Positions 36,201 to 43,816 of a stretch of DNA of 43,958 nt are shown here, one piece after another; the stretch's first letter is position 1; each line of letters begins with the position of its first letter. The stretch covers positions 1 through 43,958 of the forward strand of contig JAMNYO010000012.1 of the NCBI GenBank assembly GCA_023622765.1, in the 5' to 3' direction. Both the position numbers and the translations under genes were made by a program. The notes below the pieces were generated by a model that did not search any database, had not been told where the DNA came from, and saw nothing but the letters and a program-made list of their open reading frames with translations. This DNA is from Bacteroidota bacterium. GTDB lineage: Bacteria > Bacteroidota > Bacteroidia > Bacteroidales > Dysgonomonadaceae.

Positions 36201-37477
36201 TTGGACTAGACGGAGGAGAACGGTTTATCGAGCGGTCGCTCGCCCGGGGGCAACTGGTGATCGACGCGGGTAACGCACGGCGTGCCCTGTTCAACCAAAC
36301 GAAACAACTTCAACTGAACGCGAACGTGGAGCCTTTCCGGGGACTCAAGATCGAGTTTCACGGGTTATATGAAGATAACCGCCGTGCTGAATTCCAATAC
36401 AGGATGGGGGGAACAACCAACGGGGTGGGCAACGATGCAATAAACGGGACAATTAACGGGGTAAACAACGGGACGGTGAATGAGATGACCAAAGGTATAA
36501 CCGGTGGGGTACCAAAAACGTTGGGCGGTAGCTTCGCGATCAGCACGATATCCCTCGCCTCGCTGTTCGATGGTTCGAAGGCCACGAACAACTATCGCTC
36601 GCACTTCTTCGAGCGTTTCCTGGCGAACCGGGAGATGATCGCCGCTCGTGTACAAGAACGGTACGACACCGAAAGCGGGACGGCCGGCATTCCTCACCTT
36701 AGCGCTCGGACCGATGCGTCCAGTCGCTCCGCTGACGTGCTGATTCCCGCCTTCCTGTCTGCCTACACGGGAAGGGATGCCCTCACCATTACGCTCACCC
36801 CCTTCCCCAAGCTCACGTCGCTGCTACCCAACTGGAACCTATCCTACGACCTGTTAACCATGATGCCCGCACTACGGGATTACCTGCGGTCGCTCGACCT
36901 GATGCACGGGTACGCGTCACGCTTCCAAATCGGCTCGTACGCGTCGTTCCAGAACTGGGTACCGTTACACGGGGGGAGCGACCTCGGCTTCGTCAGCGAC
37001 CCGGTAACCGGTCAAAGTATCCCCTCCTCCCGGTTCGACATCTCCTCGGCGGCCATCGTGGAGAGCTTCAACCCGCTACTGGAGGTTAACACCACGCTCA
37101 ATAACAACCTGAACTTCGTGTTGCGGCTGAACAGGACCCGGGCGTTGAACCTGAACGTTGGCTCCTACCAGGTCGTGGAGACCAACGAGAACGACCTGAC
37201 GGCGGGCATGGGCTACCAGCTGTCTGACTGGACTCTGCGGCTAGACCTGTCACGCCAACAGACCCGCACGCTTATCCGGAAGATCAAGGATGGATTCACC
37301 CAGGCCACCAGTGGCATCCGCTCCACCACCGTGCGCTTGACCTTGGATTACGCATTCAGCAAAAAACTGACCCTACAGGCCTATTACGACACCATCATTC
37401 ACCGCCCGCTCGTGTCGTCCACCTCCTTCCCCACATCCGTCACCAACGGGGGCATCAACTTGAGATTTAATTTATAA
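30245..37477 (+). CDS. sprA: Cell-surface protein SprA (type IX secretion translocon)
   Basis: The 2410-residue protein matches SprA, the giant outer-membrane barrel through which type IX secretion clients pass. Recognisable parts are the early repeat-like blocks (FDINYDSQEGFD, LEAGNVSMTTRNSLIDAGEALFGVKADLQFGKLWV is the family hallmark split over ~residues 235-270), the YEFTADGQAYQVGEFA segment, a long beta-strand-rich body, and a barrel-type C-terminus ending GINLRFNL. From ATG 30245 the signal peptide lacks basic residues. A CTG at 30215 in frame would give LKKFLHTLLLMLLFSLL, a normal signal peptide, and a stop lies just upstream at 30200. The true start may therefore be CTG 30215. Confidence 0.92.
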   Translation: MLLFSLLPENGNRLFATWSLTTVSAARESAPSELEEPQNSPSDGKPSPHALSQELGEPRYDPLSNRYVFEKKIGGNGVIVTLTMTPEEYMAYRTRQFQTRYFRSRNAIGQADSLTPPRLSSLSTLRDKRKPEQPTGTVFGVGGVRLTTQGTFEVSMGVKHDRTDNPTLPQRARRRTTFDMGQDIRVNLNAKVGEKIDFDINYDSQEGFDVEAKKIKLAYQGDEDEIIRHLEAGNVSMTTRNSLIDAGEALFGVKADLQFGKLWVNTLLSQQESEIRTVNSQRGAQAIPFEISADAYDENRHFFLGHHFRDTYNQALNRLPYVQSPVRIERIEVWVTNRRGQYDQSRDIVAFADLGERSVIHNPLWEPSGSSTWPANRTNTLYDQLVTQYAGARELSESDQLLPGRMVAGNDYEKLGNARLLDPSEYTLQRQLGYITLRQPLQPDEVLAVTYEFTADGQAYQVGEFARDVEQGKALFVKLLKPVSFSPSSSTWDLMMKNIYSLGASAYQVEQDRFRLDISYRSDSTGTWLDYLPGVATRLGDGGESGDSGSGDNVNKSNMSEPLLRVMNLDRLNDRGDPYPDGMFDFLEGLTIDSNNGCIIFPVTEPFGSHLRARLGDNPSVERFLFQELYDSTRTVARQHPEKNKFRLTGEYRGNSGTEINLNTYNVPPGSVKVMVGGVLLSEGTDYMVDYLSGTVRIINRSILDAGTPIQVTLEDRAVTRRQRKTLAGIDLQYNLSKNLILGATLMHYREKPLVVKTAYNDESARNTLWGANLAYRKESVALTNLLDKLPFVEATQPSELTTRLEFAQMIPGYRESGEHGGHSYLDDFETSISGIDLRSPYAWSLAATPHNDGPESLFPEAALSNHIDYGKNRALLAWFFIDGIFTRTNSGLTPTHIRNDLKQLSDHRVREVLEREVFPNRQAHHGQPATIPILNLSYYPDERGPYNLDTNVDNEGRLLNPKERWGGITRRMDIRDFEEANIEYIEFWLMDPFAHDTLGTARGGDLYFNLGTISEDVLKDGKKFFENGLPVDGDSEAVGYSVWGKYPKRASTVYAFDHSLGMESLRIQDVGLNGLSTQEEKNYPTYIEYLDQLQARLSDVTIARMNEDPQSPLNDPAGDNFRHYRGTEQDRLNMSILERYKHYNNTEGNSIAQEEDPYASTAKSVPDVEDLDHDNTLNEQEAYYQYRISLRPDEMEVGRNHITDKREASVRLRDGSDGKVTWYQFKIPIREYQGKSGNIQGFNNIRFMRMFLTDFEEPAFLRFATLELVRGEWREYQKDLTTGGGVTGTGQLDISAVNIEENGSRSPVNYVLPPGVTRVIDPGEPQLRQENEQSLSLKVTRLEAGGERAVYRNRTYDARRHKRLQMFVHAEQVKEEATTLNDGDLTLFIRMGSDFRDNYYEYEVPLRITPEGQYSTYNKSDQEAVWPEENRLDFPLSLLTNLKLERDADTDFTRNTTTRTPYSKADPEKPNNRVTVTGHPSLAEVSVIMIGIRNRSGSQRSAEVWVNELRLSDYDEKGGWAARGEVQLALSDLGTVHLSGQKETAGFGALSQRLMQRRNDDFQSLHFMVNLELGRFLPKQAKISAPLYYSLSNQLSSPLYDPLNQDILFAESIDRVENPHHRDSLRNRTTSRTLSRSMSLSNVKVNIQSRNPMPYDPANFNFTYANSLNQFHDPTTEYATHKSQRLEARYLYAPEARAVQPLKKVNKLTFRPLPNQLQLHSNLMRQYQERQLRDLTQQAGGGRNTGQLTFGGRFTWDRGFALAWDITPRLKTSFRSGTIAEVEEPYLQVNKRINRSDYEVWRDSVAHSIRNLGLPNLYEQSADATYTLPFAAIAPLDWINASGAYSSAYQWERGARFDDKTLNMGNFLQNQLSLTLNGQLNLLSLYNKSPFLREANERFSEEEVGAGGTRARRAGTGGNVRGGTGSLANNFALFVARTAMMVRSVGFNFSHKTRTDIPGFKPMIGDLFGQRGGSDGLEPGLGFAFGLDGGERFIERSLARGQLVIDAGNARRALFNQTKQLQLNANVEPFRGLKIEFHGLYEDNRRAEFQYRMGGTTNGVGNDAINGTINGVNNGTVNEMTKGITGGVPKTLGGSFAISTISLASLFDGSKATNNYRSHFFERFLANREMIAARVQERYDTESGTAGIPHLSARTDASSRSADVLIPAFLSAYTGRDALTITLTPFPKLTSLLPNWNLSYDLLTMMPALRDYLRSLDLMHGYASRFQIGSYASFQNWVPLHGGSDLGFVSDPVTGQSIPSSRFDISSAAIVESFNPLLEVNTTLNNNLNFVLRLNRTRALNLNVGSYQVVETNENDLTAGMGYQLSDWTLRLDLSRQQTRTLIRKIKDGFTQATSGIRSTTVRLTLDYAFSKKLTLQAYYDTIIHRPLVSSTSFPTSVTNGGINLRFNL

Positions 37478-37518
37478 AGAAAGTTGGTTGTTGTTCATTT
37501 TATCGATTATCAACAATA

Positions 37519-37546
37519 AGGCATCAACCTGAAGTTTAAACTATAA
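37519..37546 (+). repeat. Duplicated 3' end of sprA
   Basis: GGCATCAACCTGAAGTTTAA plus ACTATAAA parallels the sprA terminus at 37450-37480 and encodes GINLKFKL and a stop, against GINLRFNL in sprA. A shorter third copy (KFKL and stop) lies near 37603-37614. Confidence 0.55.
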
Positions 37547-37767
37547 AACTGCATTGGTTTGGTGAATTCCGGGGAAAATGTAGCGAGTAATAGCTGAAAA
37601 ATTCAAACTATAAAACTGCGTTTCCCCATTTTTTCGTCGATTTTTTTAATTTTAAGGAGAAATGTTAAACAAAAGGGGGCCTCAATTGTTAAATTGTAGG
37701 ATTGACCATCCTATGAGACGCTCTTTGAAATAAACGCTTATCTTTCGTATATTGTCCTATTGTGATA

Positions 37768-37786
37768 ATTTACTTTCAAAGTAAAT
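37768..37786. promoter_or_regulatory. Perfect 19-bp palindrome
   Basis: ATTTACTTT-C-AAAGTAAAT is a perfect 9+1+9 inverted repeat about 140 bases before rprX. It could be an operator for a dimeric regulator; no regulator is identified. Confidence 0.4.
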
Positions 37787-37864
37787 AACAAACATGAATG
37801 CGGAAGTGAAGCAAATAGGGTAATAATTTACGAAAGAGTAGGAATTAGGTAAAAAAAGGACATG

Positions 37865-37926
37865 GTATGAAACCGGCATGATGAATGGTTCCATACACCG
37901 AAAAGTAGAGATAAAATAATCGTATG
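37865..37926 (+). promoter_or_regulatory. Inverted-repeat leader of rprX with TAATCGTATG
   Basis: GTATGAAACC (37865-37874) and GGTTCCATAC (37887-37896) pair at 9 of 10 positions. The run from the second arm to TAATCGTATG (37917-37926) is shared with the LmbE-like gene at 9520-9561. The second arm could also pair, more weakly, with the start-codon region. Confidence 0.5.
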
Positions 37927-39483
37927 AAAAAGTCGACAATCTGGTTGCTTGCCGCTGTGATGCTTACCGCCTTTCTCGCGCTGCTGTTCTTGCAGGTAAA
38001 GTACATGAAGACAAGCTTGGACATGCGCACCCAGCAGTTCGATGAGTTAGTGAAGAGGAGCTTGTACAACGTGATGAGGGACCTGGAGCAGGACCAAACG
38101 CGCGACTACCTGGAGCAGGATATGATCGAGTCGGAAAACCGTTACTCGAAGTATAACCAACCGGGGGGCGTGCGTGACATCACGGGCGATAAAACCCCAT
38201 CGCCCATCATCTCCCCCGACGGGAGTCAGCCTTTGGCGGATCTGAACGTGCGTGACCAGTCGTTGCGCCCCAAGGATCAACCCGAACGGTTGTTCATGCA
38301 ACCCAAGCAGAGGAGCAGCACCATCTCGAAGACACAGTACGACATGCAACAATCCCTGTCGAAGCGGTACCTGTACGAGCGGGCGTTGTTTGACGAGGTG
38401 ATCTACAAGATCATGAGCCAGGCCAGCAACAAGCCGATCGAAGAGCGGGTCCATTTCAACCGGTTAGAGCAGTACATACGGTACGAGTTATCGTACAACG
38501 GTCTGAATGAGCCATTTAGCTTTCAGGTGGTGAATTTCAACAACAGGGCGGTCTACTCCTCCCCCGGATTTACCTCCAGGTACAAGGATGCGATTTACAC
38601 GCAAACCCTGTTCCCGAACGACCCACCGGCAAAACTCAACCAGTTGAGGGTCTATTTCCCGAAGAAGAGGGATTACGTCTACAGAGAACTGAATTTTTTC
38701 GTCCCTTCGCTGCTCTTCACGTTCATCCTCCTGGTCACGTTTATTTTCACGGTGGCCTCGCTGTTCAGGCAAAAGCGCCTGTCGGAGATGAAGAACGACT
38801 TCGTTAACAACATGACCCACGAGTTGAAAACGCCCGTGTCATCCATCTCCCTGGCATCGCAACTGCTGAGCGACCCCTCGATCAACAAGTCGCCCGCTAC
38901 ATTCAACCACCTTACCAACGTGATTCAAGACGAAACCAAGCGACTGAGCTTCCTAGTAGAAAAGGTGTTGCACATGTCGCTCTTCGATAAGCAACGAACC
39001 ACGCTCAAGCTGGAAGATATCGACGCGAACGACCTGGTGGCCAGCGTGGCCAACACGCACCTCCTAAAGGTAGAGAAACTCGAAGGGACGCTCGACATCG
39101 ACCTGCAGGCGGAGGAATCGACCATCCGGGTGGATGAGATGCACTTCACCAACGTGCTCTTCAACATCCTGGACAACGCGCTAAAGTACAGGAGAGAAAA
39201 TGTTGCACCGGAGCTGATGATCCGGACGAAAAACGAAGGAAACAAGATCACGATCTCGATTGAAGACAACGGGATCGGCATGAAAAAAGAGGACGCCAAG
39301 AAAGTATTCGAGCGTTTTTACCGCGTACCCACCGGCAATAGACACGACGTGAAAGGATTCGGCCTGGGGCTGGCGTACGTGAAGAAAGTGGTAACCGACC
39401 TCAACGGGACTATCCGGGCAGATAGCGAGTTGGGCAAGGGAACAAAGTTTATCATTAGCTTACCCGTAATAACACTAAAATGA
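37924..39483 (+). CDS. rprX: Sensor histidine kinase, RprX-like
   Basis: The 519-residue inner-membrane kinase has a first membrane helix at residues ~5-25, a periplasmic domain of ~230 residues, a second helix (VPSLLFTFILLVTFIFTVASL) at ~258-280, then HisKA with the phospho-accepting His299 in MTHELKTP, and an HATPase domain (N box ILDNALKY, G boxes DNGIGM and GFGLGLAYVK). Its size and partner match RprX of Bacteroides. The periplasmic signal is unknown. It is followed with a one-base gap after its stop by rprY, and it has a structured leader shared with the LmbE-like gene. Confidence 0.88.
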   Translation: MKKSTIWLLAAVMLTAFLALLFLQVKYMKTSLDMRTQQFDELVKRSLYNVMRDLEQDQTRDYLEQDMIESENRYSKYNQPGGVRDITGDKTPSPIISPDGSQPLADLNVRDQSLRPKDQPERLFMQPKQRSSTISKTQYDMQQSLSKRYLYERALFDEVIYKIMSQASNKPIEERVHFNRLEQYIRYELSYNGLNEPFSFQVVNFNNRAVYSSPGFTSRYKDAIYTQTLFPNDPPAKLNQLRVYFPKKRDYVYRELNFFVPSLLFTFILLVTFIFTVASLFRQKRLSEMKNDFVNNMTHELKTPVSSISLASQLLSDPSINKSPATFNHLTNVIQDETKRLSFLVEKVLHMSLFDKQRTTLKLEDIDANDLVASVANTHLLKVEKLEGTLDIDLQAEESTIRVDEMHFTNVLFNILDNALKYRRENVAPELMIRTKNEGNKITISIEDNGIGMKKEDAKKVFERFYRVPTGNRHDVKGFGLGLAYVKKVVTDLNGTIRADSELGKGTKFIISLPVITLK

Positions 39484-39484
39484 T

Positions 39485-40198
39485 ATGGAAGAAAAATTGA
39501 GAATTTTTTTATGCGAAGATGATGAGAATCTTGGCATGTTGCTGAGAGAGTATCTCCAGGCAAAAGGATTTGAAACCGACCTGTTCCCTGATGGGGAAGC
39601 CGGTTACAAAGGGTTCGTGAAGACCAAGTACGACCTCTGCATCGTCGACGTGATGATGCCGAAAAAGGATGGAATCACGCTGGTGAAAGAGATCCGGAGC
39701 ATTAACTCTGAGGTTCCCGTTATCTTCCTCACCGCGAAGAACATGAAGGAGGATGTACTGGACGGGTTCAAGGCCGGTGCGGACGACTACATCACCAAGC
39801 CGTTCAGCATGGAAGAGCTGGTATTCCGCATCGAGGCTATTATCCGCCGCGTGAGAGGCAAGAAGAGCAAGGAGCAACAGGTGTACAACTTCGGTAACAT
39901 GAGGTTCGACACGCAAAAGCAGCTCCTGACCATCAACGACGATACCAAGAAGTTGACGACCAAGGAATCGGAGTTGCTGTCTCTGCTCTGCGCCCACGCG
40001 AACGACATCCTGGAAAGGAACCACGCCCTGAAGCAGATCTGGGAAGAGGACACCTACTTCAACGCCCGCAGCATGGACGTGTATATCACCAAGCTGCGTA
40101 AGCTGTTGAAGCCCGAGCCCAACATCGAGATCATCAACATTCACGGCAAGGGCTACAAGCTCATCGTACCCACCGAAGAGAACGAGGGCGAGCAATAA
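39485..40198 (+). CDS. rprY: Response regulator, RprY-like (OmpR family)
   Basis: The 237-residue regulator has a receiver domain with acidic residues EDDE near the start, phospho-accepting Asp55 in CIVDVMMPKKDG, Thr/Lys in FLTAKN, and Lys in ITKPFS. A winged-helix OmpR/PhoB output domain follows (ELLSLLCAHANDILERNHALKQIW, then SMDVYITKLRKLLK and IHGKGYKL). The cognate kinase is the gene just upstream, and a strong terminator follows. The RprY regulon cannot be read from this window. Confidence 0.9.
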   Translation: MEEKLRIFLCEDDENLGMLLREYLQAKGFETDLFPDGEAGYKGFVKTKYDLCIVDVMMPKKDGITLVKEIRSINSEVPVIFLTAKNMKEDVLDGFKAGADDYITKPFSMEELVFRIEAIIRRVRGKKSKEQQVYNFGNMRFDTQKQLLTINDDTKKLTTKESELLSLLCAHANDILERNHALKQIWEEDTYFNARSMDVYITKLRKLLKPEPNIEIINIHGKGYKLIVPTEENEGEQ

Positions 40199-40237
40199 CA
40201 GCACCGCCCGATGAAAGGGTAAATACCCTCCCCCTTT

Positions 40238-40276
40238 AAAAACGGGAGAGAGCTACTGAGCTCTCTCCCGTTTTTT
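40238..40276. terminator. Strong bidirectional terminator
   Basis: CGGGAGAGAGCT (40243-40254) and AGCTCTCTCCCG (40259-40270) form a perfect 12-bp stem with loop ACTG, flanked by A5 and T6. It serves both rprY and the convergent esterase, and its T run overlaps the stop codon of the esterase gene (40275-40277). Confidence 0.93.
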
Positions 40277-41483
40277 ATTGAAACAGCATCGGAACAAACT
40301 CTGACAGGTATATCCGCCAGTTCTTCCAGATATGCCCTTCACCACTCTCCCGGTAGGTGTATTTGAAGCCGATCTCATCCATCTTCTTCATGCTCTCGAT
40401 CACGCCCTGGTAGAGGAAGTCGGTATTGCCACAAGCAATCCAGTAAAGCTTGAAGCCGTTCGCCTGCTGGGCTTTCAGCTTATTGACGAACTCCTCGATC
40501 CGTTTGTCCGCTTCCTCTTTGCTACCCGCTCCCCAGATGGAGATGGGTGGCGCGGAGAAGATTCCCACGTAGTCGAACGTTTTGGTGTATTGGGCGGAGA
40601 TGGCCGAAGAGTGCATCCCTCCCATCGACAGGCCGGCGATCGCCCGGTTGGCCTGGTTTTTCTTCACCCGGTAGTTGCTCTCCACGAACGCGATGATATC
40701 ACCGAAGCTATCTTCCATGCTAGCCACCGCCTGGCGTTGACCCCCGCCCATCGCGGGCAGGTAGTGCCGGCTCGACTCACCCGGGGCGGCCTGGTTTTGC
40801 GTGTGGCCGTTGGGCATCACCACGATCATCGGCTTGGCCTTCCCCTGCGCGATCAGGTTATCCATGATCTGGGCGGTACGTCCCAGCGAGATCCACGCCT
40901 CCTCGTCACCTCCCGATCCGTGCAGCAGGTAAAAAACGGGATAGATCTGCTTGCTGTTCTCGTACCCGGGAGGGGTATAGACGGTAATCCGGCGCTGCTC
41001 TTTCAGCGTCGGGCTATCGTACCACCGTCGAGCCACCGTGCCGTGCGGCACATCGTTCACGCTGTAGAGGTCACCCGGGTCACCCGGGATGATGAAGACG
41101 CTCTTGACCGACCCCACGTCTCGGATCATCATCACGTTGCTGGGATCGTTCACTTGCATCCTGTCCACGATAAAGGAATAGCTGTAGAGCTCCGAGGCCA
41201 GCGGCTCTGGTGTAGTGAACTCCCACACCCCCTCTTTGTTCTCCTTCATCTCCCCCCTGCCCGGGACCCAATACTCCCCTTGCGCCATTTCCACCCTGAC
41301 CGGGGCTAAGAAATCCCCCGTCACCTCCACCTTGATCGCCTTGGGTGCCCTGATGCGGAACGTCACCGTGTTGTCGTCATGAATTTCGGGGGAGAAGACG
41401 GTTTGCCCTCCCCGGGGCACCTGTTGCGCCATCCCTGCCGTAACCATGAGTAGTACCACGGTTACCATCGTTAATCGTGTCAT
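40275..41483 (-). CDS. Secreted CE1-like esterase with N-terminal E-set domain
   Basis: From ATG 41483 the product is 402 residues with a clean signal peptide (MTRLTMVTVVLLMVTAGMAQ); the longer frame from 41540 would place 19 polar residues before it. An immunoglobulin-like carbohydrate-esterase N-domain (residues ~25-130, VTFRIRAPKAIKVEVTGDF) precedes an esterase D/CE1 alpha/beta hydrolase: Ser286 in GLSMGG, Asp355 in CGNTDFL and His384 in GEGHIW. Related enzymes remove feruloyl or acetyl groups from xylan. It is likely periplasmic or outer-membrane, in polysaccharide breakdown. Confidence 0.88.
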   Translation of the reverse strand: MTRLTMVTVVLLMVTAGMAQQVPRGGQTVFSPEIHDDNTVTFRIRAPKAIKVEVTGDFLAPVRVEMAQGEYWVPGRGEMKENKEGVWEFTTPEPLASELYSYSFIVDRMQVNDPSNVMMIRDVGSVKSVFIIPGDPGDLYSVNDVPHGTVARRWYDSPTLKEQRRITVYTPPGYENSKQIYPVFYLLHGSGGDEEAWISLGRTAQIMDNLIAQGKAKPMIVVMPNGHTQNQAAPGESSRHYLPAMGGGQRQAVASMEDSFGDIIAFVESNYRVKKNQANRAIAGLSMGGMHSSAISAQYTKTFDYVGIFSAPPISIWGAGSKEEADKRIEEFVNKLKAQQANGFKLYWIACGNTDFLYQGVIESMKKMDEIGFKYTYRESGEGHIWKNWRIYLSEFVPMLFQ

Positions 41484-41664
41484 AATTGATGCTTTACTAA
41501 ATACTGTCGTTTTTATCGGTTTGTCACTATTCTTTATCACCCATTACCATTCGTTGCTGGGATTCCGTTGTTTCTAATCGTTGTTCGTTATCGTTGCCGC
41601 TCATTACCAGGGATCCTCCAACAGGATAACAAGCGACCGGGCAACCTGCTGACGATTATGGTGA

Positions 41665-42669
41665 CTACCCCAAAATGCGGTCGATCTGCGCCAGTTCCTC
41701 TTCGCTGAACGAGGTATTTTTCAACGCTTTGAGGTTCATCTGCAGCTGCTCCAGCGAACTGGTTCCCACGATGACCGATGTCACCTTTTCGTCTTTCAGC
41801 AGCCACGCCAGTGCCATCTCGGCGAGGGCCTGTCCCCTGTCGCGAGCCACCTCTGCCAAGGCGTTCAGCTTCGTCAACAACTCTTTGGTCAGCACGTCGG
41901 GGCGCAAGAAGTGCGCTCTCGACATGCGGCTTCCATCCGCCACCTTGCCATCCAGGTAGCGGTCAGACAGCAACCCCTGTGCCAGCGGGGAGAAGGCGAC
42001 GAAGCCCGCTCCCGCCTCTTTCGATTGATCGAGTATACCCTCATGCTCCACCGCCCTGTCCAGCAGGTTGTAGCGACCCTGGTACAACAGGCAGGGAACG
42101 TCCCGCTGCCGCAGGTAGTCATACGCGAAGCGGGCCGCCTTCGGCGGGTACTTGGATATCCCCGCGTAGAGCGCCTTCCCCTGCCTCACGATATCCACCA
42201 GCGCCTGCAAGGTCTCCTCCAGCGGCGTATCGGGGTCGAACCGGTGCGAGTAAAAAACATCCACGTAATCCAGATTCATCCGCTTCAAGCTCGCGTCGAG
42301 GCTATTCATCAGGTACTTCCGCGAGCCCCACTCACCGTACGGTCCCGGCCACATCTCGTGCCCGGCCTTGGTGGCGATGAACAGCTCGGAGCGGTAAGGC
42401 ATGAACGACGACTTCATCACCTTTCCAAAGTTCTCTTCCGCCGAGCCGTACGGGGGTCCATAATTGTTGGCCAGGTCGAAATAGGTCACCCCCTTATCAA
42501 ACGCGTAGTGCAACATCCGCTTACCATTCTCAAAGAGGTCAACGCCCCCGAAGTTGTGCCAGAGACCCAGCGATAACTCGCTCAGCAATATCCCGCTCCT
42601 GCCGGAACGTCTGTACTTCATCGTGCCGTCGTATCGGTTGCCGTCGGCTTTGTATAGATCATTCATCAT
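41665..42669 (-). CDS. yghZ: Aldo/keto reductase, YghZ type
   Basis: The 334-residue (alpha/beta)8-barrel oxidoreductase closely resembles E. coli YghZ (L-glyceraldehyde-3-phosphate reductase): SLGLWHNFG, FDLANNYGPPYGSAEENFG, TKAGHEMWPGPYG. The catalytic tetrad is Asp65, Tyr70, Lys101 and His142, and the NADPH site includes IVGTSSLEQL. It reduces aldehydes in the cytoplasm. ATG 42666 is an equal start. It lies between two secreted carbohydrate-type proteins, so a role in sugar metabolism is plausible. Confidence 0.92.
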   Translation of the reverse strand: MMNDLYKADGNRYDGTMKYRRSGRSGILLSELSLGLWHNFGGVDLFENGKRMLHYAFDKGVTYFDLANNYGPPYGSAEENFGKVMKSSFMPYRSELFIATKAGHEMWPGPYGEWGSRKYLMNSLDASLKRMNLDYVDVFYSHRFDPDTPLEETLQALVDIVRQGKALYAGISKYPPKAARFAYDYLRQRDVPCLLYQGRYNLLDRAVEHEGILDQSKEAGAGFVAFSPLAQGLLSDRYLDGKVADGSRMSRAHFLRPDVLTKELLTKLNALAEVARDRGQALAEMALAWLLKDEKVTSVIVGTSSLEQLQMNLKALKNTSFSEEELAQIDRILG

Positions 42670-42696
42670 AATTCATTATTTATTCCACCATTTCAA

Positions 42697-43719
42697 CTAC
42701 TTCAAGTAAAAAATATCCAGGGGGATTTTGGCCAGGTAGACCGTGGCCAGGGGTGTTTCATGGGTGGAATAGTAGCTCACCCACAACTGATCCCCCACCA
42801 CGATAAAGCCCGGGTAGCTGGTATCACCTCCCGAGGGGAGCACGTATACCTCTTGAAACTTCTCGCTCCCTTTCCCGGTCAGCAGCACAGTTTTTGGGAA
42901 GGAGGTGTAGTGCGAGCGGGTACCCATCACGATGAGCCCATCTTCTAACGAGATAAAGTCGGGTCCCCCCAGCCGCATATCCATCTCCTTCCAGGTCCAC
43001 TCCGTGAAGGGTGCACTGCTTCTCCCCCAGTAGCCCTTTTGGTTCCCTTTTTCCCGTCTCACCATCATCAGCATATCCCCATTGGCATCAAACCGAATAG
43101 TCGCCTCGTTGGGAAAACCGGGAATATCAAACCGGGTAATCAGGTTAAAGTTAATCCCGTCTTTCGTAGAAAGCAGCCACAAGCTCGCCTCATCGTTGTC
43201 AATGAGGGAGTACATCGCGGCGTACCCTACCTCATCTTCCCAGGTAACCCTCCAGATCCAATCGATGCCGTTACCGGCGGAATCGTTTATCCTCACTGGT
43301 ACCGGATCAGTAAAAACGTGCCCATCCTCGCTGAAGGAGACTTGCGGAATACGCCCGGTCAGCTTCTTATCCTCGTAGATGGAGCCGCCGATGATCACCA
43401 TCAACTTTCCGGTAGAGGTAATCGACAGCTTGGGATCCCTTAGGTCGTACCCGTTCTTGTTGAGCAGGGCCACGCTCTCCCAGTGAACCCCGTCCGACGA
43501 CTTGATGATCCTCACCTTGCCTTCCGCCTTCCCCTCCTTGTCGAAAATATGCGATTCACCTTCCCTGAAGGAGCAGTAATAGTCGCCTTTGAACTGGATT
43601 AACGAGGTGAACGCTGAATGGGAACTGTTATCCCATATCTTGCTCACCTCCACGCGATGGGTCTGCGCCAAAATTGAGGATGCGCAGAGCAAACAGATGG
43701 TTATTAGAAGTTGTTTCAT
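42697..43719 (-). CDS. Secreted BNR-repeat (sialidase-fold) protein
   Basis: From ATG 43719 the product is 340 residues with a signal peptide (MKQLLITICLLCASSILAQ); the frame continues upstream to 43767 but adds 16 residues before it. The mature part is a beta-propeller with Asp-box-like repeats (SSDGVHW, SEDGHVF, STKDGINF) and FREGESH near the start. Proteins of this type are exo-sialidase-like or other glycan-acting hydrolases. I cannot confirm the full sialidase catalytic set, so the substrate is open. It lies just upstream of the aldo/keto reductase on the same strand (27-base gap), likely one transcript. Confidence 0.72.
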   Translation of the reverse strand: MKQLLITICLLCASSILAQTHRVEVSKIWDNSSHSAFTSLIQFKGDYYCSFREGESHIFDKEGKAEGKVRIIKSSDGVHWESVALLNKNGYDLRDPKLSITSTGKLMVIIGGSIYEDKKLTGRIPQVSFSEDGHVFTDPVPVRINDSAGNGIDWIWRVTWEDEVGYAAMYSLIDNDEASLWLLSTKDGINFNLITRFDIPGFPNEATIRFDANGDMLMMVRREKGNQKGYWGRSSAPFTEWTWKEMDMRLGGPDFISLEDGLIVMGTRSHYTSFPKTVLLTGKGSEKFQEVYVLPSGGDTSYPGFIVVGDQLWVSYYSTHETPLATVYLAKIPLDIFYLK

Positions 43720-43816
43720 AACAGGTGTAAAAAAGCGGATTCGCCCGACTTGTCCATATTGGTTCAACTAATTTTGTGACTTTTTTGAAAACAAGCGCGA
43801 AAATAGAGCACTTTGG

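Larger units (their letters stand above)
37478..37923. other. Intergenic region between sprA and rprX
   Basis: These 446 bases hold two decayed copies of the sprA 3' end (37519-37546 and near 37600), a small hairpin TAGGAT-tgacc-ATCCTA (37697-37713), a 19-bp palindrome (37768-37786), and the inverted-repeat leader of rprX (37865-37926). Confidence 0.6.

Noticed and set aside
31565-36697. Long open frames on the minus strand and in other frames inside sprA
   Set aside because: They are shadows of a GC-rich gene, lack family motifs and overlap a well-supported coding region.
40216-40229. Small hairpin AGGGTA-AA-TACCCT after rprY
   Set aside because: The two-base loop is too tight and the strong terminator just downstream explains the region.
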